A DNA stretch of 64,000 nucleotides, from contig NZ_CP118108.1 in NCBI RefSeq assembly GCF_028747985.1, forward strand, positions 4,276,001-4,340,000, given 5' to 3'. The stretch's first letter is position 1, and every line of letters starts with the position of its first letter. Origin of the DNA: Paenibacillus urinalis (GTDB lineage Bacteria > Bacillota > Bacilli > Paenibacillales > Paenibacillaceae). Shown piece by piece: positions 8,279 to 17,554 of this stretch. The notes beneath the pieces were generated by a model. The model saw only the letters and a list, made by a program, of their open reading frames with translations, did not search any database and was not told where the DNA came from. The translations under genes were made by a program, and so were the position numbers.

Positions 8279-10096
8279 CTAATCCGAAGTACCTGCGAGA
8301 ACATCCATAACCTGCTGAAAAAGCGCTGTGGCTTTATGTTGAGAATGAACCGACTCATTTTTCACCAGAACGGCTACCGCGTACTTGGGATGATTTACGG
8401 GTCCATATCCGATAAACCACTGATTATTCTTCTCCACGCCATTGTGCAGCACCTGAGCCGTCCCGGATTTGCCGGCTAATGGCCAAATGGCCTGCTGCAA
8501 ACGGATGCCTGTCCCTTTCTCGACAACCTGCTCCATATAGGATCGCAGCTGTTTAGCGGTCGAGCTGTGAATCTGAATGGAAGAAGCTGCGAGCTTCCCA
8601 GATGGGATCAAGGACTGGTCTTTAATCTCAGCAAGGAGCTTGCCATCCGCATAATGAATCTCCGATACAAGCTTGGGGGAGAGCATCTGACCTCCATGGA
8701 GTACTGTAACGATCATATTAGCCGCCTGCAGCGGGGTAATCTTCACATCTCTTTGACCAATGGCCGTCTGGATCCGGATTCCTTCATCGTTCTGCTTCAA
8801 CATATCTGCCGTGTGAAAAACTTCTCCTGCGTCCTCGTGATCAAACATTCTAAAATCCTGCAGGCCCAGGTAATGCTCCCGATGATAGCCTACTTGCTGT
8901 CCAAGCCCCAGAGCATGGGCTGCTTGCAGAAGCTGGCTCGAGGTAAGCCTTGAAGCCACCTCTGCAAACGCAACGTTGCAGGACCCGGCAAAAGCTTCTT
9001 CAAATGTAATCGTACCATGCCCTTCTTTTTTCCAGCAGGCCAGACCATACTTACCATAATGACCTGAGCAATGAAATGTTTCTGTTGAGCTGACAGCCCC
9101 TTGCTCCAAAGCTGCGGCTGCTGTGACCAGCTTGAATATAGAACCGGGAACCGCCGCCATGGTAGCCTGATTGACCGAACTGCCGTCATCAAGGTGAATA
9201 TCTGTTGGATTATAAAAAGGACGCGATACCATTGCCCTTACCTCGGCATGATCCGCATCCAGTACAACGACTGCTCCTTCATTCACCTTGGCCTCAGTGG
9301 TCAGCTGTTCCAGCTTCTGCTGGAGGGACAAATCTATCGTCGTTTGAATATGGAGCGGATATTTGGGATTATGCGGTGCAATAAGACGTGGACCCATGCC
9401 TTCTACCGGCTTCTTGTGACTATCTACCATATTGGAGACAATCGTTGGACCAAGCCCCTTGAGCAAAGGTTCAAGACTTCTCTCTAAACCGGCTGCACCT
9501 GTCTTTACATTAAAAGGATCCTTGACTTCAAGCTTTACAACCGGCTTCTCAGCATCAGGAATTTCGGATAGATAGCCAAGCCACTGCATTCCATTCTCCT
9601 TCAAGGCGGAATAACGATCCATATAGGGCAGAGCCTGAACATCCTCCAGCTGCAGCTGACGAATTGCCTCAATTTGTGCCTCGCTTAACACCATCGGTTC
9701 TCCTGTGGACGATTGCCAGTACTCAGGAGAATGAAGCGATCTCCATTTCTCCCACAACTCACTTGAGTCTATATTCAATATATGAGCCAATTTTCGATGC
9801 TGTTGTTCCTGTTCTGCATTTAGCTTATCTTCTAACGGAAATAAGACCGGAATCCATATCAGCTGCCCCGTAATCGGCTTGTGATTCCGATCAATAAATT
9901 GACCTCTGCCTGAATCCAGCACAATCCCCTGCTCACGCTGTAGCACGGACATTTGCAGCATCGTTCGTTCAGAATGGTCTAAGTGGTGATTCACCTGAAT
10001 GAACTGAATATACGCAAGACGTATAATTATAGCTGCAAATACGATCAGCATCAGGAATAAGGCGTAAAATATTCTTTGTTTTCGAAGCAAATTCAT
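8279..10096 (-). CDS. pbpI: Class B penicillin-binding protein (D,D-transpeptidase), PbpI-like
   Basis: 605-aa peptidoglycan transpeptidase. One N-terminal transmembrane helix (about 9-33), then the class B dimerisation region, then the transpeptidase domain with SIFK (Ser319 nucleophile, Lys322), SCN (372-374) and KSGT (543-546). No PASTA domain is present. The size and the position just after the two U32 genes and mltG correspond to pbpI (PBP4b) of B. subtilis, though here a chemoreceptor gene separates it from the U32 pair; udk and greA are missing from this spot. The orthology is an inference from context, the biochemical class is certain from motifs. Confidence 0.88.
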   Translation of the reverse strand: MNLLRKQRIFYALFLMLIVFAAIIIRLAYIQFIQVNHHLDHSERTMLQMSVLQREQGIVLDSGRGQFIDRNHKPITGQLIWIPVLFPLEDKLNAEQEQQHRKLAHILNIDSSELWEKWRSLHSPEYWQSSTGEPMVLSEAQIEAIRQLQLEDVQALPYMDRYSALKENGMQWLGYLSEIPDAEKPVVKLEVKDPFNVKTGAAGLERSLEPLLKGLGPTIVSNMVDSHKKPVEGMGPRLIAPHNPKYPLHIQTTIDLSLQQKLEQLTTEAKVNEGAVVVLDADHAEVRAMVSRPFYNPTDIHLDDGSSVNQATMAAVPGSIFKLVTAAAALEQGAVSSTETFHCSGHYGKYGLACWKKEGHGTITFEEAFAGSCNVAFAEVASRLTSSQLLQAAHALGLGQQVGYHREHYLGLQDFRMFDHEDAGEVFHTADMLKQNDEGIRIQTAIGQRDVKITPLQAANMIVTVLHGGQMLSPKLVSEIHYADGKLLAEIKDQSLIPSGKLAASSIQIHSSTAKQLRSYMEQVVEKGTGIRLQQAIWPLAGKSGTAQVLHNGVEKNNQWFIGYGPVNHPKYAVAVLVKNESVHSQHKATALFQQVMDVLAGTSD

Positions 10097-10218
10097 AGCT
10101 GCCGCCTGCCTTTGATTCCTTAGTTAAGATTTGTACAAAAACCTCATTTACATGCTATTATCTCCCTTTCCGATCTGTCCAAAACCTATCTTTTTATTAA
10201 GTTCATCTCCTCAGATAT

Positions 10219-10247
10219 GAAAAAACCTCCGTCCTGTTGGACGGAGG
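10219..10247 (-). terminator. Terminator after the chemoreceptor gene
   Basis: 9-bp stem CCTCCGTCC / GGACGGAGG with a 4-nt loop followed by T6 on the minus strand, 35 nt after the chemoreceptor stop codon. Confidence 0.88.
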
Positions 10248-10281
10248 AAAGTAAAATCATTCATCTGTTAAATGATAAAGA

Positions 10282-12423
10282 TTATATACGGAATGCTGAT
10301 AATGTATCTTTTAGCTCCTCGGATACGCGTTCCATCTTGTTCGATAGCTCGACGAGCTGGTTGCCGACACTTTGCTGTTCACTGCTGAGGGATGCAACCT
10401 CCTGCGATGTAGCAGAGGACTGCTCCGCTACAGAGCTTACACTCATCATCGTTTCAGACAGTGTAACCTGGGATTGACTCAGCGCATCGATGGAAGCGGA
10501 CGTTTCGGTCAGCTTGTTCACGAACATCCCCATCTGTTCTTCTACGGTTTGGAAGATCTCGCCTGTTTCCTTCACTGCTTGAATCTGTTCCTGGAAGAGC
10601 GGGTATGCCTCCGACAATGCAGCTACCGTCTCGTTCATTTCGTTCATAATCCGATCCGTCATCTCGGCAACCATGTCGATCGATTGCTTCGATTGATCTG
10701 CCAATTGCCGCACCTCTCCTGCTACTACCATGAAGCCTCTGCCTGCGGCACCTGCTCTTGCGGCCTCAATTGTTGCGTTGAGCGAGAGTATGTTCGTCTG
10801 TCTTGCAATATTATGGAGAACATCCAGAATGCCCAGAATGGATGAAGTGCTTGATTTGAGTGTATCGACTTTTGTAACCAACGCTCGAATCATCTGCTCG
10901 CTTTGTTCCGTTTTGCCTAGCAGCTCACCAAGATACTTCGTACCTTCCTGGCTCGCCCCTTCAACCAGTCTAGCGGATTGGTCAAGCTCCTCGTTGGTTC
11001 CAACCACCTTCTGCATCTGTGTTGAGATCAGCTCCGTCATCTCACTGCCTCTCTCTGCCTCGGATGCCAGGTTCGTAGCCCCACCTGCAATTTGCTCGGT
11101 TGCGATCGCTACTTCAGCTGCTGCTGCAGCCGTCTTCTGTGATGCAGAGCTAAGCTCAGATGCCGTCAGCAGCACATCCTCTGCCGTCTGATTCGTCTGA
11201 TTCACGAGCTTCGTAATCTGTTCCATCATCAGATTGAAGCTCTTGGAGAGCATCCCTATCTCATCTCTGCTCTTATGTGTCGTACGCACCGTCAGATTGC
11301 CCTTCGCTCCTTCGAACATCAGATCCTTCAAATTCACCAGCGGCTTCGCAATCATGCGTACCATCCATATTCCTAGTAAAATAGCGAGCAGCAAGGAAAC
11401 AATCGCAACGATAATCGTTGTAACGAGAATCGACTGTGCATCCTTAACCAGCTCAACCACCGGAATCATCCCAATAATCTTCCATCCGGATACATCAAGT
11501 GTGTTATAGACTGCCAGAACCTCTTCATTCTGACCATTGATGGTATTTCTTGCATCTGTGGCGCCTGCTTCCTCCGTAATTTCGGAATAGAAGGAGAGCT
11601 CGGTTTCTTGGCCTGCCCGGTCAGGAAGGGTAGAAGCAACCACAATGCCATTCTCAGAAATCGCTTGAGTAACTCCGTTCTCGCCCAGATTTACAGTCTT
11701 TAGTTCGTCTTCAATGGCACTTGCCTTAATTTCGATAATGATGATATAAGTACCGATACTGGCATTTACATTTTTAAGAGCTCTGGCCATTCGATATGTA
11801 TGTTCCTGTCCAGATTCTGCAGCTGTAGTTGGCAGCCACATGACTCCTCCTGCTTCGAGTAGGGTGTTAAACCATTCCTCTTCACGAACACCACTCATGG
11901 TTGAAGCTGCTCCAGTGCTGATTACAGGAACCTCTTCATTCTTATGAATAATGGTCATTGAAGCTACTGTTGCATTTGTAAACTGCATATTTGTAAGCGA
12001 CTCGCTTAACAGGGACGTTGCCTCAAATCTGTCAAAATCGGATATGCCCGTGCTGAGCAATGTCTCTAGATTACTTTGAATATGGGTATCGAAAAAGATC
12101 TGTGTCGATAAATCTACATAACGCTCCATAATCAGATCAAGCTTTTGACCCACTTGATGTATGGCTTCCTGGTTGGCAACTGAGGCCGTTTCTTTGATGG
12201 TCGATTTGGCCGTTTGATAAGACAGGGTGCCTAGTCCAAATACGACAAGCAGGATGGCAACCATAAAAATGAGAAATAATCGTACACCTACTGAACGCAA
12301 TGGATTAAATTTTAATACTTGCTTCCAAGATAGGATTGAAGCCAGTTCAAGTTTCTTTTTATCCTTTTTTTGGATCTCCTCCTCATGTTTACGCTTTCTT
12401 TTTTTCACTGGATTCCACTTCAT
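10282..12423 (-). CDS. Methyl-accepting chemotaxis protein with Cache sensor
   Basis: 713-aa membrane chemoreceptor. A charged cytoplasmic N-terminus (about 40 residues rich in Lys) precedes TM1 near residues 45-68, an extracellular double-Cache-like sensor of about 260 residues, TM2 near 330-352, a HAMP domain, and a long coiled-coil signalling domain. The conserved hairpin tip reads [30 protein letters not shown]. It would signal through CheA/CheW; the ligand is unknown. The ATG at 12423 is preferred to the GTG five codons earlier because GGGTG lies 8 nt upstream of it. It stands between terminators on both sides and so is its own unit, inserted relative to B. subtilis. Confidence 0.93.
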   Translation of the reverse strand: MKWNPVKKRKRKHEEEIQKKDKKKLELASILSWKQVLKFNPLRSVGVRLFLIFMVAILLVVFGLGTLSYQTAKSTIKETASVANQEAIHQVGQKLDLIMERYVDLSTQIFFDTHIQSNLETLLSTGISDFDRFEATSLLSESLTNMQFTNATVASMTIIHKNEEVPVISTGAASTMSGVREEEWFNTLLEAGGVMWLPTTAAESGQEHTYRMARALKNVNASIGTYIIIIEIKASAIEDELKTVNLGENGVTQAISENGIVVASTLPDRAGQETELSFYSEITEEAGATDARNTINGQNEEVLAVYNTLDVSGWKIIGMIPVVELVKDAQSILVTTIIVAIVSLLLAILLGIWMVRMIAKPLVNLKDLMFEGAKGNLTVRTTHKSRDEIGMLSKSFNLMMEQITKLVNQTNQTAEDVLLTASELSSASQKTAAAAAEVAIATEQIAGGATNLASEAERGSEMTELISTQMQKVVGTNEELDQSARLVEGASQEGTKYLGELLGKTEQSEQMIRALVTKVDTLKSSTSSILGILDVLHNIARQTNILSLNATIEAARAGAAGRGFMVVAGEVRQLADQSKQSIDMVAEMTDRIMNEMNETVAALSEAYPLFQEQIQAVKETGEIFQTVEEQMGMFVNKLTETSASIDALSQSQVTLSETMMSVSSVAEQSSATSQEVASLSSEQQSVGNQLVELSNKMERVSEELKDTLSAFRI

Positions 12424-12557
12424 CTTTTGTTCACCCACCGTAAAGAATTATCATAGCTATGTAAACTTCCTAGTATTATCTATTATTTCGACAAGTTTCT
12501 TCCAAAACCTTTGCTTTTTTGAGAAATAAACTATAACTTTTTTCCTAGATTACTATT

Positions 12558-12594
12558 AAAAAAAAGCCCTCGTCTGCCGATATACGAGGGCTTT
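12558..12594 (-). terminator. Terminator of the alaS/mltG/U32 operon
   Basis: Stem AAGCCCTCGT / ACGAGGGCTT with a 10-nt loop and a T8 run on the minus strand, 16 nt after the second U32 gene. Confidence 0.9.
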
Positions 12595-12609
12595 GGTCCT
12601 GAGTCTTAT

Positions 12610-13938
12610 TTACTTCCTTTTGCGCATCATGTCAAAATAAGCTACAGGCTGGTCCACTTTCATCTTAATGTATTGCAGCGGATGGCGGGCTGCCTCCAGC
12701 TGATTTCCTGCTTCATCATAGATTTCGGTTACCTTCTGCTTGAAGAAGGTTCCGTTCGGACCAAAAAATTCGATCTCCGTGCCTGGCTTAAAGTAATTCC
12801 GCTGCTCAATCGTTGCCAACTGTGTCTGTGGGTCATAGTCCATGACAAGTCCGGCAAAATCATACGGAACTGCCTTTTCTTCCGGCTCATAAATATGATC
12901 CTCATGATCTGGTGTATCGTAGAAAAATCCAGTGTTCAGCGGACGATTGGCTGCCTTCTGTATTTCCTCGAGCCACTCTGGCTTCAGCACATAGTTATCC
13001 GGATCTTCCATATAAGAATCAATCGCTTGTCGATATACATTAACGACCGTCGCTACATAATGAATGGATTTCATTCGTCCTTCAATCTTGAACGAGTCAA
13101 TTCCTACATCAATTAAGTCTGGAATATACTCTAGCATGCACAAATCCTTGGAGCCCATTGTAAAGGCCTGATCCTCTGAATTGTACAGCGGAATCTGATT
13201 GACGCCCAGCTCAAAATTTTGAAGCACACGGGAGCTCTGCATATCCTCTTCAGATACCCAAACCCCCTCCTCGCGTACATCTTCAAACAGATCGTATTTC
13301 CAGCGGCAGGACTGGCAGCAGCCACCGCGGTTCGAGTCGCGGTCTGTGAAATGATTGGACAGCACACAGCGGCCGGAATAGGACGAGCACATCGCGCCAT
13401 GAATAAACGCCTCAATCTCGATATCCACATGGCTCTTGATCTCCTGAATTTCCTCGAAGCTTGCTTCACGTCCCAGAACGACACGCGGCAGTCCTTCCTC
13501 TTTCCAGAACTTGACCGCCTGCCAGTTTACTGTCGATTGCTGTGTACTCAGATGCACTTCCATACCTGGTGTAACACGCTGTGCGATCTCTATAATGGCC
13601 GGGTCTGCAGCGATAATAGCCGCAATGCCTGCCTCGTACAGATTCTTCAGGTAAGCTTCAATCCCATCCACATCTTCGTTATGTGCATATATGTTCGTCG
13701 CTACAAAGACTTTGGCACCATATTTCTTCGCAAACTCTACACCTTCACGCATTTCTTCAAAGCTGAAATTATCTGCGTTTGAACGAAGGCCGTATTTTTG
13801 ACCGCCAATATACACCGCATCTGCACCATAATGAATAGCAAACTTCAATTTCTCCAAATTTCCTGCAGGAGCTAGAAGCTCAGGCTTAGCCAACCGGTTA
13901 CGCTTACCTGAATACTTCCGTTTTGATAATGTTTCCAT
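12610..13938 (-). CDS. trhP2: U32-family tRNA hydroxylation protein (TrhP2/YrrO-like)
   Basis: 442 aa. N-terminal KPELLAPAGN and GADAVYIGG strands are the U32 signature; the central EAFIHGAMCSSYSGRC and GGCCQSCRW segments give the clustered cysteines of the family, and a C-terminal beta domain follows (about 330-440). B. subtilis YrrN and YrrO (TrhP1, TrhP2) act together in prephenate-dependent 5-hydroxyuridine formation at tRNA position 34; older annotation calls them peptidase U32 or collagenase. It lies 21 nt after the companion gene. The ATG at 13938 is chosen; a GTG five codons earlier overlaps the only GAGG and is less likely. Confidence 0.88.
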   Translation of the reverse strand: METLSKRKYSGKRNRLAKPELLAPAGNLEKLKFAIHYGADAVYIGGQKYGLRSNADNFSFEEMREGVEFAKKYGAKVFVATNIYAHNEDVDGIEAYLKNLYEAGIAAIIAADPAIIEIAQRVTPGMEVHLSTQQSTVNWQAVKFWKEEGLPRVVLGREASFEEIQEIKSHVDIEIEAFIHGAMCSSYSGRCVLSNHFTDRDSNRGGCCQSCRWKYDLFEDVREEGVWVSEEDMQSSRVLQNFELGVNQIPLYNSEDQAFTMGSKDLCMLEYIPDLIDVGIDSFKIEGRMKSIHYVATVVNVYRQAIDSYMEDPDNYVLKPEWLEEIQKAANRPLNTGFFYDTPDHEDHIYEPEEKAVPYDFAGLVMDYDPQTQLATIEQRNYFKPGTEIEFFGPNGTFFKQKVTEIYDEAGNQLEAARHPLQYIKMKVDQPVAYFDMMRKRK

Positions 13939-13959
13939 TCTACCTATTCGCACCTCGAA

Positions 13960-14889
13960 TCAATAAACTTGTTCTTTGTAGAAAAATCCAAAAGAAAGCT
14001 CACGCTCTGGGTCTTGCAGCTGACGCACTTCATCCAGCCATTCTTCCTTATAGGCATACTCAGATGGATCAGCAGTATAAGCATCTATCGCTGTACGGTA
14101 AGCACGGACAACCGCCTCATTATATGCCACACTCTTCAGAATCCCTTCAATCTTGAAGGAATGAACACCCGCCGCCATCAACAGATGAAGGTCCTCCATA
14201 ATGCAGATATCCTCTGAGCTCATAATATGCGTGCCATTGCGATCCTCGTAAATTGGGAATTTCTCCTCCCGGCGCTCTGCTTCAATGAGGAACAAGCCTC
14301 TTGATAAGCCGAGATCTCCCTCAACCGGACGACCTTGCTGCTGCATGTAGCTTGCTACCAATTGACGCTTAGAATGATATATGTTCGTCATCCCGTGAAC
14401 TTGAACCTGAGCTTCAACCTCAAGAAGATCTATCATTTCGGTAATTTCATCCATATTCAGTTCTCTCGCGAGTACAACCCGACTAGCACCTTTACGTCCC
14501 CAATAGTTTGCGGTTCTATAGTTGGTAGAGGTCATCTCTGCATTCCAGTGCAGCTTAAGCTGTGGTGCAAATTCCCGAACAGCACTTAACACGGATGGAT
14601 CATTAAATTCAATTCCCTCCACACCGGCTTCCGCCAGCGCTCGTACATACTCCGGAATTTCAGACAGCACATCATTACTCATAATGTTGTTCATGGATAC
14701 ATAAATTTTGGCCTCATATACCTTCGCCATCCGTACCGCTTCTGCAATCTGATCCAGCATGAAATTTCCCGCAAGGCGCATTCCAAACCGTTCTTCCCCA
14801 ATAACAACAGCATCCGCCCCTGCCTTCAGCAGGCGCTCTGCTTCCTGTAAATCACTCGCTGTGACAAGCAGTTCATAAGGCCGTGTCAA
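13960..14889 (-). CDS. trhP1: U32-family tRNA hydroxylation protein (TrhP1/YrrN-like)
   Basis: 309 aa, shorter than its partner because it lacks the C-terminal beta domain. It carries PYELLVTASDL, GADAVVIGEERFG, a central VQVHGMTNIYHSKR segment in place of the cysteine-rich GAMC motif, and the ICIMEDLHLL / HSFKIEGILKS region shared by the family. The usual family cysteines are thus reduced, as expected for the non-cluster subunit of a YrrN/YrrO pair. GGAGG lies 7 nt before a TTG at 14889, which I take as start; an ATG at 14895 is too close to that site. The start follows the mltG stop by 13 nt. Confidence 0.85.
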   Translation of the reverse strand: MTRPYELLVTASDLQEAERLLKAGADAVVIGEERFGMRLAGNFMLDQIAEAVRMAKVYEAKIYVSMNNIMSNDVLSEIPEYVRALAEAGVEGIEFNDPSVLSAVREFAPQLKLHWNAEMTSTNYRTANYWGRKGASRVVLARELNMDEITEMIDLLEVEAQVQVHGMTNIYHSKRQLVASYMQQQGRPVEGDLGLSRGLFLIEAERREEKFPIYEDRNGTHIMSSEDICIMEDLHLLMAAGVHSFKIEGILKSVAYNEAVVRAYRTAIDAYTADPSEYAYKEEWLDEVRQLQDPERELSFGFFYKEQVY

Positions 14890-14902
14890 AGCCATCCCTC
14901 CG

Positions 14903-15955
14903 TTATTCCGCACTTTCATTACTTTTCTCAATATTGTCTAAATGCTCTTCATAAGTTTCAGCAAACAAATGCTCTGAGCTTCCATCCTTCTTGGTAACGT
15001 AAAATAAATAATCAGATGGCTTCGGTGTTAGCGCCGCTTCAATCGCACTCAAGCTTGGGCTTGCAATCGGGCCGGGCGGCAGCCCTTCATTCCGATATGT
15101 GTTATATGGACTTTCCACTTCAAGGTCCTTGTACAAGAGACGCTCCTTCTGCTTATCCAGCAGATATTGAACGGTAGCATCCATTTCAAGTCTCATGTCC
15201 TGCTCAAGCCGATTATAGATGACACCCGCAACTAACGGTCTTTCATTATCGACAACTACTTCACGTTCTATGAGCGAAGCAGCGGTAAGCACCTGATGAA
15301 GATTCAGATTAAGTTCCTTGAGCTCCGCATCCAGTTCGGGAATACCATTCAGTCTATCCTGCATTTCCGTCAGCATACGACGAATAATATCTTCCGCCGT
15401 ACTATCTTTCTTCATTTCATAGGTTTCAGGGAATAAATATCCCTCAAGTGCATAGCGGTAATTCTCATTGTCCGGTATAGATGCCACCAGAGGAATGTCA
15501 TTAAACAGCTCCTTGTCTTGGACAAGCTGCATAAAGATCTTACCGTCTGTAACTCCTTCATCCTCCAGCTTCTGCGCGATCTGCTTTAGGGTATAGCCCT
15601 CTGGAATAGTAAAACGCAGCATTTCTTCCTTTTGTACATCTCCACTATTAAGAGCCGTAATCATTTCATCATAATTCATTCCGGGCTGAAAGGCATAAGT
15701 GCCTGCTTGAAAGTTCGCACCTTGGTCATTCAGCTTCAAGTATGCTTTGAATAATAGAGCGTTTCGAATCAGTCCCTTATCTTCGAGAAGATCGGCGATG
15801 CCTGAAGTACCTGTCCCGGGTTCAATCGTGAAGACAACAGGCTCGTCCTTTGGAGCCACAGGCTTCATGGATTGCCATACATACAGTCCTCCTCCGGCTA
15901 ACACAACAATAAGCAGGATTAGCACGATGAACCGTCTGAAGTATTTTGCTTTCAA
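14903..15955 (-). CDS. mltG: Endolytic murein transglycosylase MltG (YceG-like)
   Basis: About 350 aa. One N-terminal transmembrane helix, then a LysM-like part and the catalytic YceG domain with TAASLIERE (catalytic Glu), the YNTYRNEGLPPGPIASPS segment and a C-terminal YLFYVTKKDG strand. The enzyme cuts nascent glycan strands and so acts outside the membrane at elongation sites. AAGGGGTGG lies 10 nt before a TTG at 15955, while an ATG at 15976 has only a terminator-like hairpin before it; the start is therefore somewhat uncertain. The frame continues further upstream without a site. Neighbours in order match yrzB-yrrL of B. subtilis. Confidence 0.93.
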   Translation of the reverse strand: MKAKYFRRFIVLILLIVVLAGGGLYVWQSMKPVAPKDEPVVFTIEPGTGTSGIADLLEDKGLIRNALLFKAYLKLNDQGANFQAGTYAFQPGMNYDEMITALNSGDVQKEEMLRFTIPEGYTLKQIAQKLEDEGVTDGKIFMQLVQDKELFNDIPLVASIPDNENYRYALEGYLFPETYEMKKDSTAEDIIRRMLTEMQDRLNGIPELDAELKELNLNLHQVLTAASLIEREVVVDNERPLVAGVIYNRLEQDMRLEMDATVQYLLDKQKERLLYKDLEVESPYNTYRNEGLPPGPIASPSLSAIEAALTPKPSDYLFYVTKKDGSSEHLFAETYEEHLDNIEKSNESAE

Positions 15956-15980
15956 AAAAAGATTCCACCCCTTCATAACT

Positions 15981-16003
15981 AAAAAGAGCGGACTGCTCCG
16001 CCC
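15981..16003 (-). terminator. Terminator-like hairpin before mltG
   Basis: GGGCGGA-GCAG-TCCGCTC followed by T5 on the minus strand, between the DUF1292 gene and mltG. It may partly separate the alaS-side genes from mltG and the U32 genes. Confidence 0.6.
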
Positions 16004-16077
16004 TTCCCATAATTCAATCCTAATTCTATATACTATGATAACATACAAATCAGGCACCTCGGTAGAGGTGCCTCATT

Positions 16078-16392
16078 CTAGCCTTCGTCATCTGGTAATG
16101 ACCATTCATCATAGAGCTCGGCAATGTTCTCCCACTCTTCATCATCTTCAATCGTGATCAGCTCAGGAATTCCATTCTCATTGTACATGACCCGAAGCAG
16201 CTCATAATCATCGAACTTGCTCTTCAGAGCTTGCAGTACAACGTATCCTTGACCTAACACTTCGAACTCAGCGAGAAGCTCATAGGGAACCGACTTACCG
16301 CTCTCATCTTCCAGTTCAACCTCAGATCCAAATGTTTCTCTTAAGCGAGTTGTAACGACAAGATTCGCTCTTGAAAAAGGATATTCGGTCAT
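16078..16392 (-). CDS. DUF1292 family protein, copy 2
   Basis: Acidic 104-aa cytoplasmic protein with the DUF1292 pattern: an N-terminal beta strand region (VELEDESGKSVPYELLAEFEV), a YVVLQAL strand, and the terminal DDEEWENIAELYDEW helix. Function is unknown. Its ATG directly abuts the stop codon of the previous DUF1292 gene, so the two are cotranslated. It has less of the poly-acidic middle than copy 1, which suggests an old duplication followed by divergence. Confidence 0.8.
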   Translation of the reverse strand: MTEYPFSRANLVVTTRLRETFGSEVELEDESGKSVPYELLAEFEVLGQGYVVLQALKSKFDDYELLRVMYNENGIPELITIEDDEEWENIAELYDEWSLPDDEG

Positions 16393-16701
16393 CTATACAT
16401 TCTCCTCGTCTTCTTCTGCCGCAACAAGGGTATTGAAAGTTTCTTCAACGATGGCCCATTCCGCTTCATCCTGAATCGTGAACAGTTTAATATCATCCCC
16501 ATCTTCTTCATAACGGAATGCATATACCTCGGACTCATCTTCGTCCTCTTCCGCTTCTACAGGGACAACCATCATGTATTTCGCATCTGAACCATCGACG
16601 TCAAAGGTCATGATGACTTCAAATTCCTCATCGTTGCCTTCCTCATCGGTAATATAAATAATCTCGCGATCCTCGTCCATACCCAAACGATTATCCGTCA
16701 T
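16393..16701 (-). CDS. DUF1292 family protein, copy 1 (YrzB-like)
   Basis: Strongly acidic 102-aa protein. Segments IIYITDEEGNDEEFEVIMTF, KYMMVVPV, EVYAFRYEEDGDDIKLFTI and DEAEWAIVEETFNTL follow the DUF1292 consensus of two short beta sheets and a final helix. It lies 15 nt downstream of ruvX, in the place of yrzB of B. subtilis. No biochemical function is known for the family. GGGGGACG lies upstream of the ATG at 16701. Confidence 0.85.
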   Translation of the reverse strand: MTDNRLGMDEDREIIYITDEEGNDEEFEVIMTFDVDGSDAKYMMVVPVEAEEDEDESEVYAFRYEEDGDDIKLFTIQDEAEWAIVEETFNTLVAAEEDEENV

Positions 16702-16716
16702 AGCTTAACGTCCCCC

Positions 16717-17133
16717 TCACCTTGTACTTTTGGCATCTAAATAATTTTGCAATATTAAGCTTGCGGCCATTTTGTCCACAACCTTCTTGCGCTTCTTCCG
16801 GCTGACGTCAGCTTCAACGAGCGTTCGTTCTGCCGAAACGGTGCTCAGCCTCTCATCCCACAGGTGAACGGGCAAGTCCAACATCTCCCGCAGCTTCTGT
16901 GCAAATTCCATGCAAAGCTCGCCGCGAGGACCTACGGTGCCGTTCATGTTCTTGGGTAAACCAACGACGATCTCACTGACTTCATTCTCTCGAACGAGCT
17001 CATGAATTCGTCCAAATTCATCCCCATCCCGGCGCCGTTCTATTACTTCCAATCCCTGGGCAGTCCAGCCAAAGGCGTCACTGATCGCGACACCAATTCT
17101 GCGGTCGCCATAATCCAAACCCAAAATCTTCAT
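16717..17133 (-). CDS. ruvX: RuvX/YqgF, putative pre-16S rRNA nuclease / Holliday junction resolvase-like
   Basis: 138 aa with an RNase H-like fold: LGLDYGDRRIGVAISD at the N-terminus with the first catalytic Asp, VVGLPKNMNGTVGP in the middle, and LWDERLSTVSAE with the second acidic residue. E. coli YqgF completes 16S rRNA 5' maturation; other members have been proposed as resolvases. It sits between ireB and the DUF1292 genes with 15-nt gaps, the standard Firmicutes order. Confidence 0.94.
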   Translation of the reverse strand: MKILGLDYGDRRIGVAISDAFGWTAQGLEVIERRRDGDEFGRIHELVRENEVSEIVVGLPKNMNGTVGPRGELCMEFAQKLREMLDLPVHLWDERLSTVSAERTLVEADVSRKKRKKVVDKMAASLILQNYLDAKSTR

Positions 17134-17148
17134 TCATTTCTCCTATTC

Positions 17149-17409
17149 TTACCGGTGATTGGCCAGATAAGAACGTACCAGTTCTTCAATCAGTTCGTCG
17201 CGTTCTTTTTTGCGGACTAGACTTCTGGCATTGTTGTGACGAGGAATGTAGGCAGGATCCCCGGAGATCAAATAACCTACGATTTGGTTAATCGGATTAT
17301 ATTCTTTCTCCAGTAATGAATCATATACCTTTAGAAGAATCTCTTGTGCAGAGGCTTCTTCCACATCACCCTTGACGTTGAATTTAACTGTCTTATCCAT
17401 GGAGTCCAC
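17149..17409 (-). CDS. IreB family regulatory phosphoprotein
   Basis: 86-aa small cytoplasmic protein (UPF0297). IreB of Enterococcus is phosphorylated by the PASTA kinase IreK and modulates cephalosporin resistance. Recognised by [47 protein letters not shown] and [11 protein letters not shown]. The GTG at 17409 has GAGGTG 6 nt before it, whereas the ATG three codons later would be 15 nt away, so GTG is taken. It sits between alaS and ruvX. Confidence 0.92.
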   Translation of the reverse strand: MDSMDKTVKFNVKGDVEEASAQEILLKVYDSLLEKEYNPINQIVGYLISGDPAYIPRHNNARSLVRKKERDELIEELVRSYLANHR

Positions 17410-17554
17410 TTATGACACCTCGCTCCTGCATAAGGCAAGAGAGTAAACTCTTGCCATGCCGAATTGATTTCTTCTATATCATAACATATTTTGGCGCTTT
17501 GCAAATATATCAAAGAAAGTGAGTGTTTTAACTTTTTGCGGGAAGCCCCGATCG

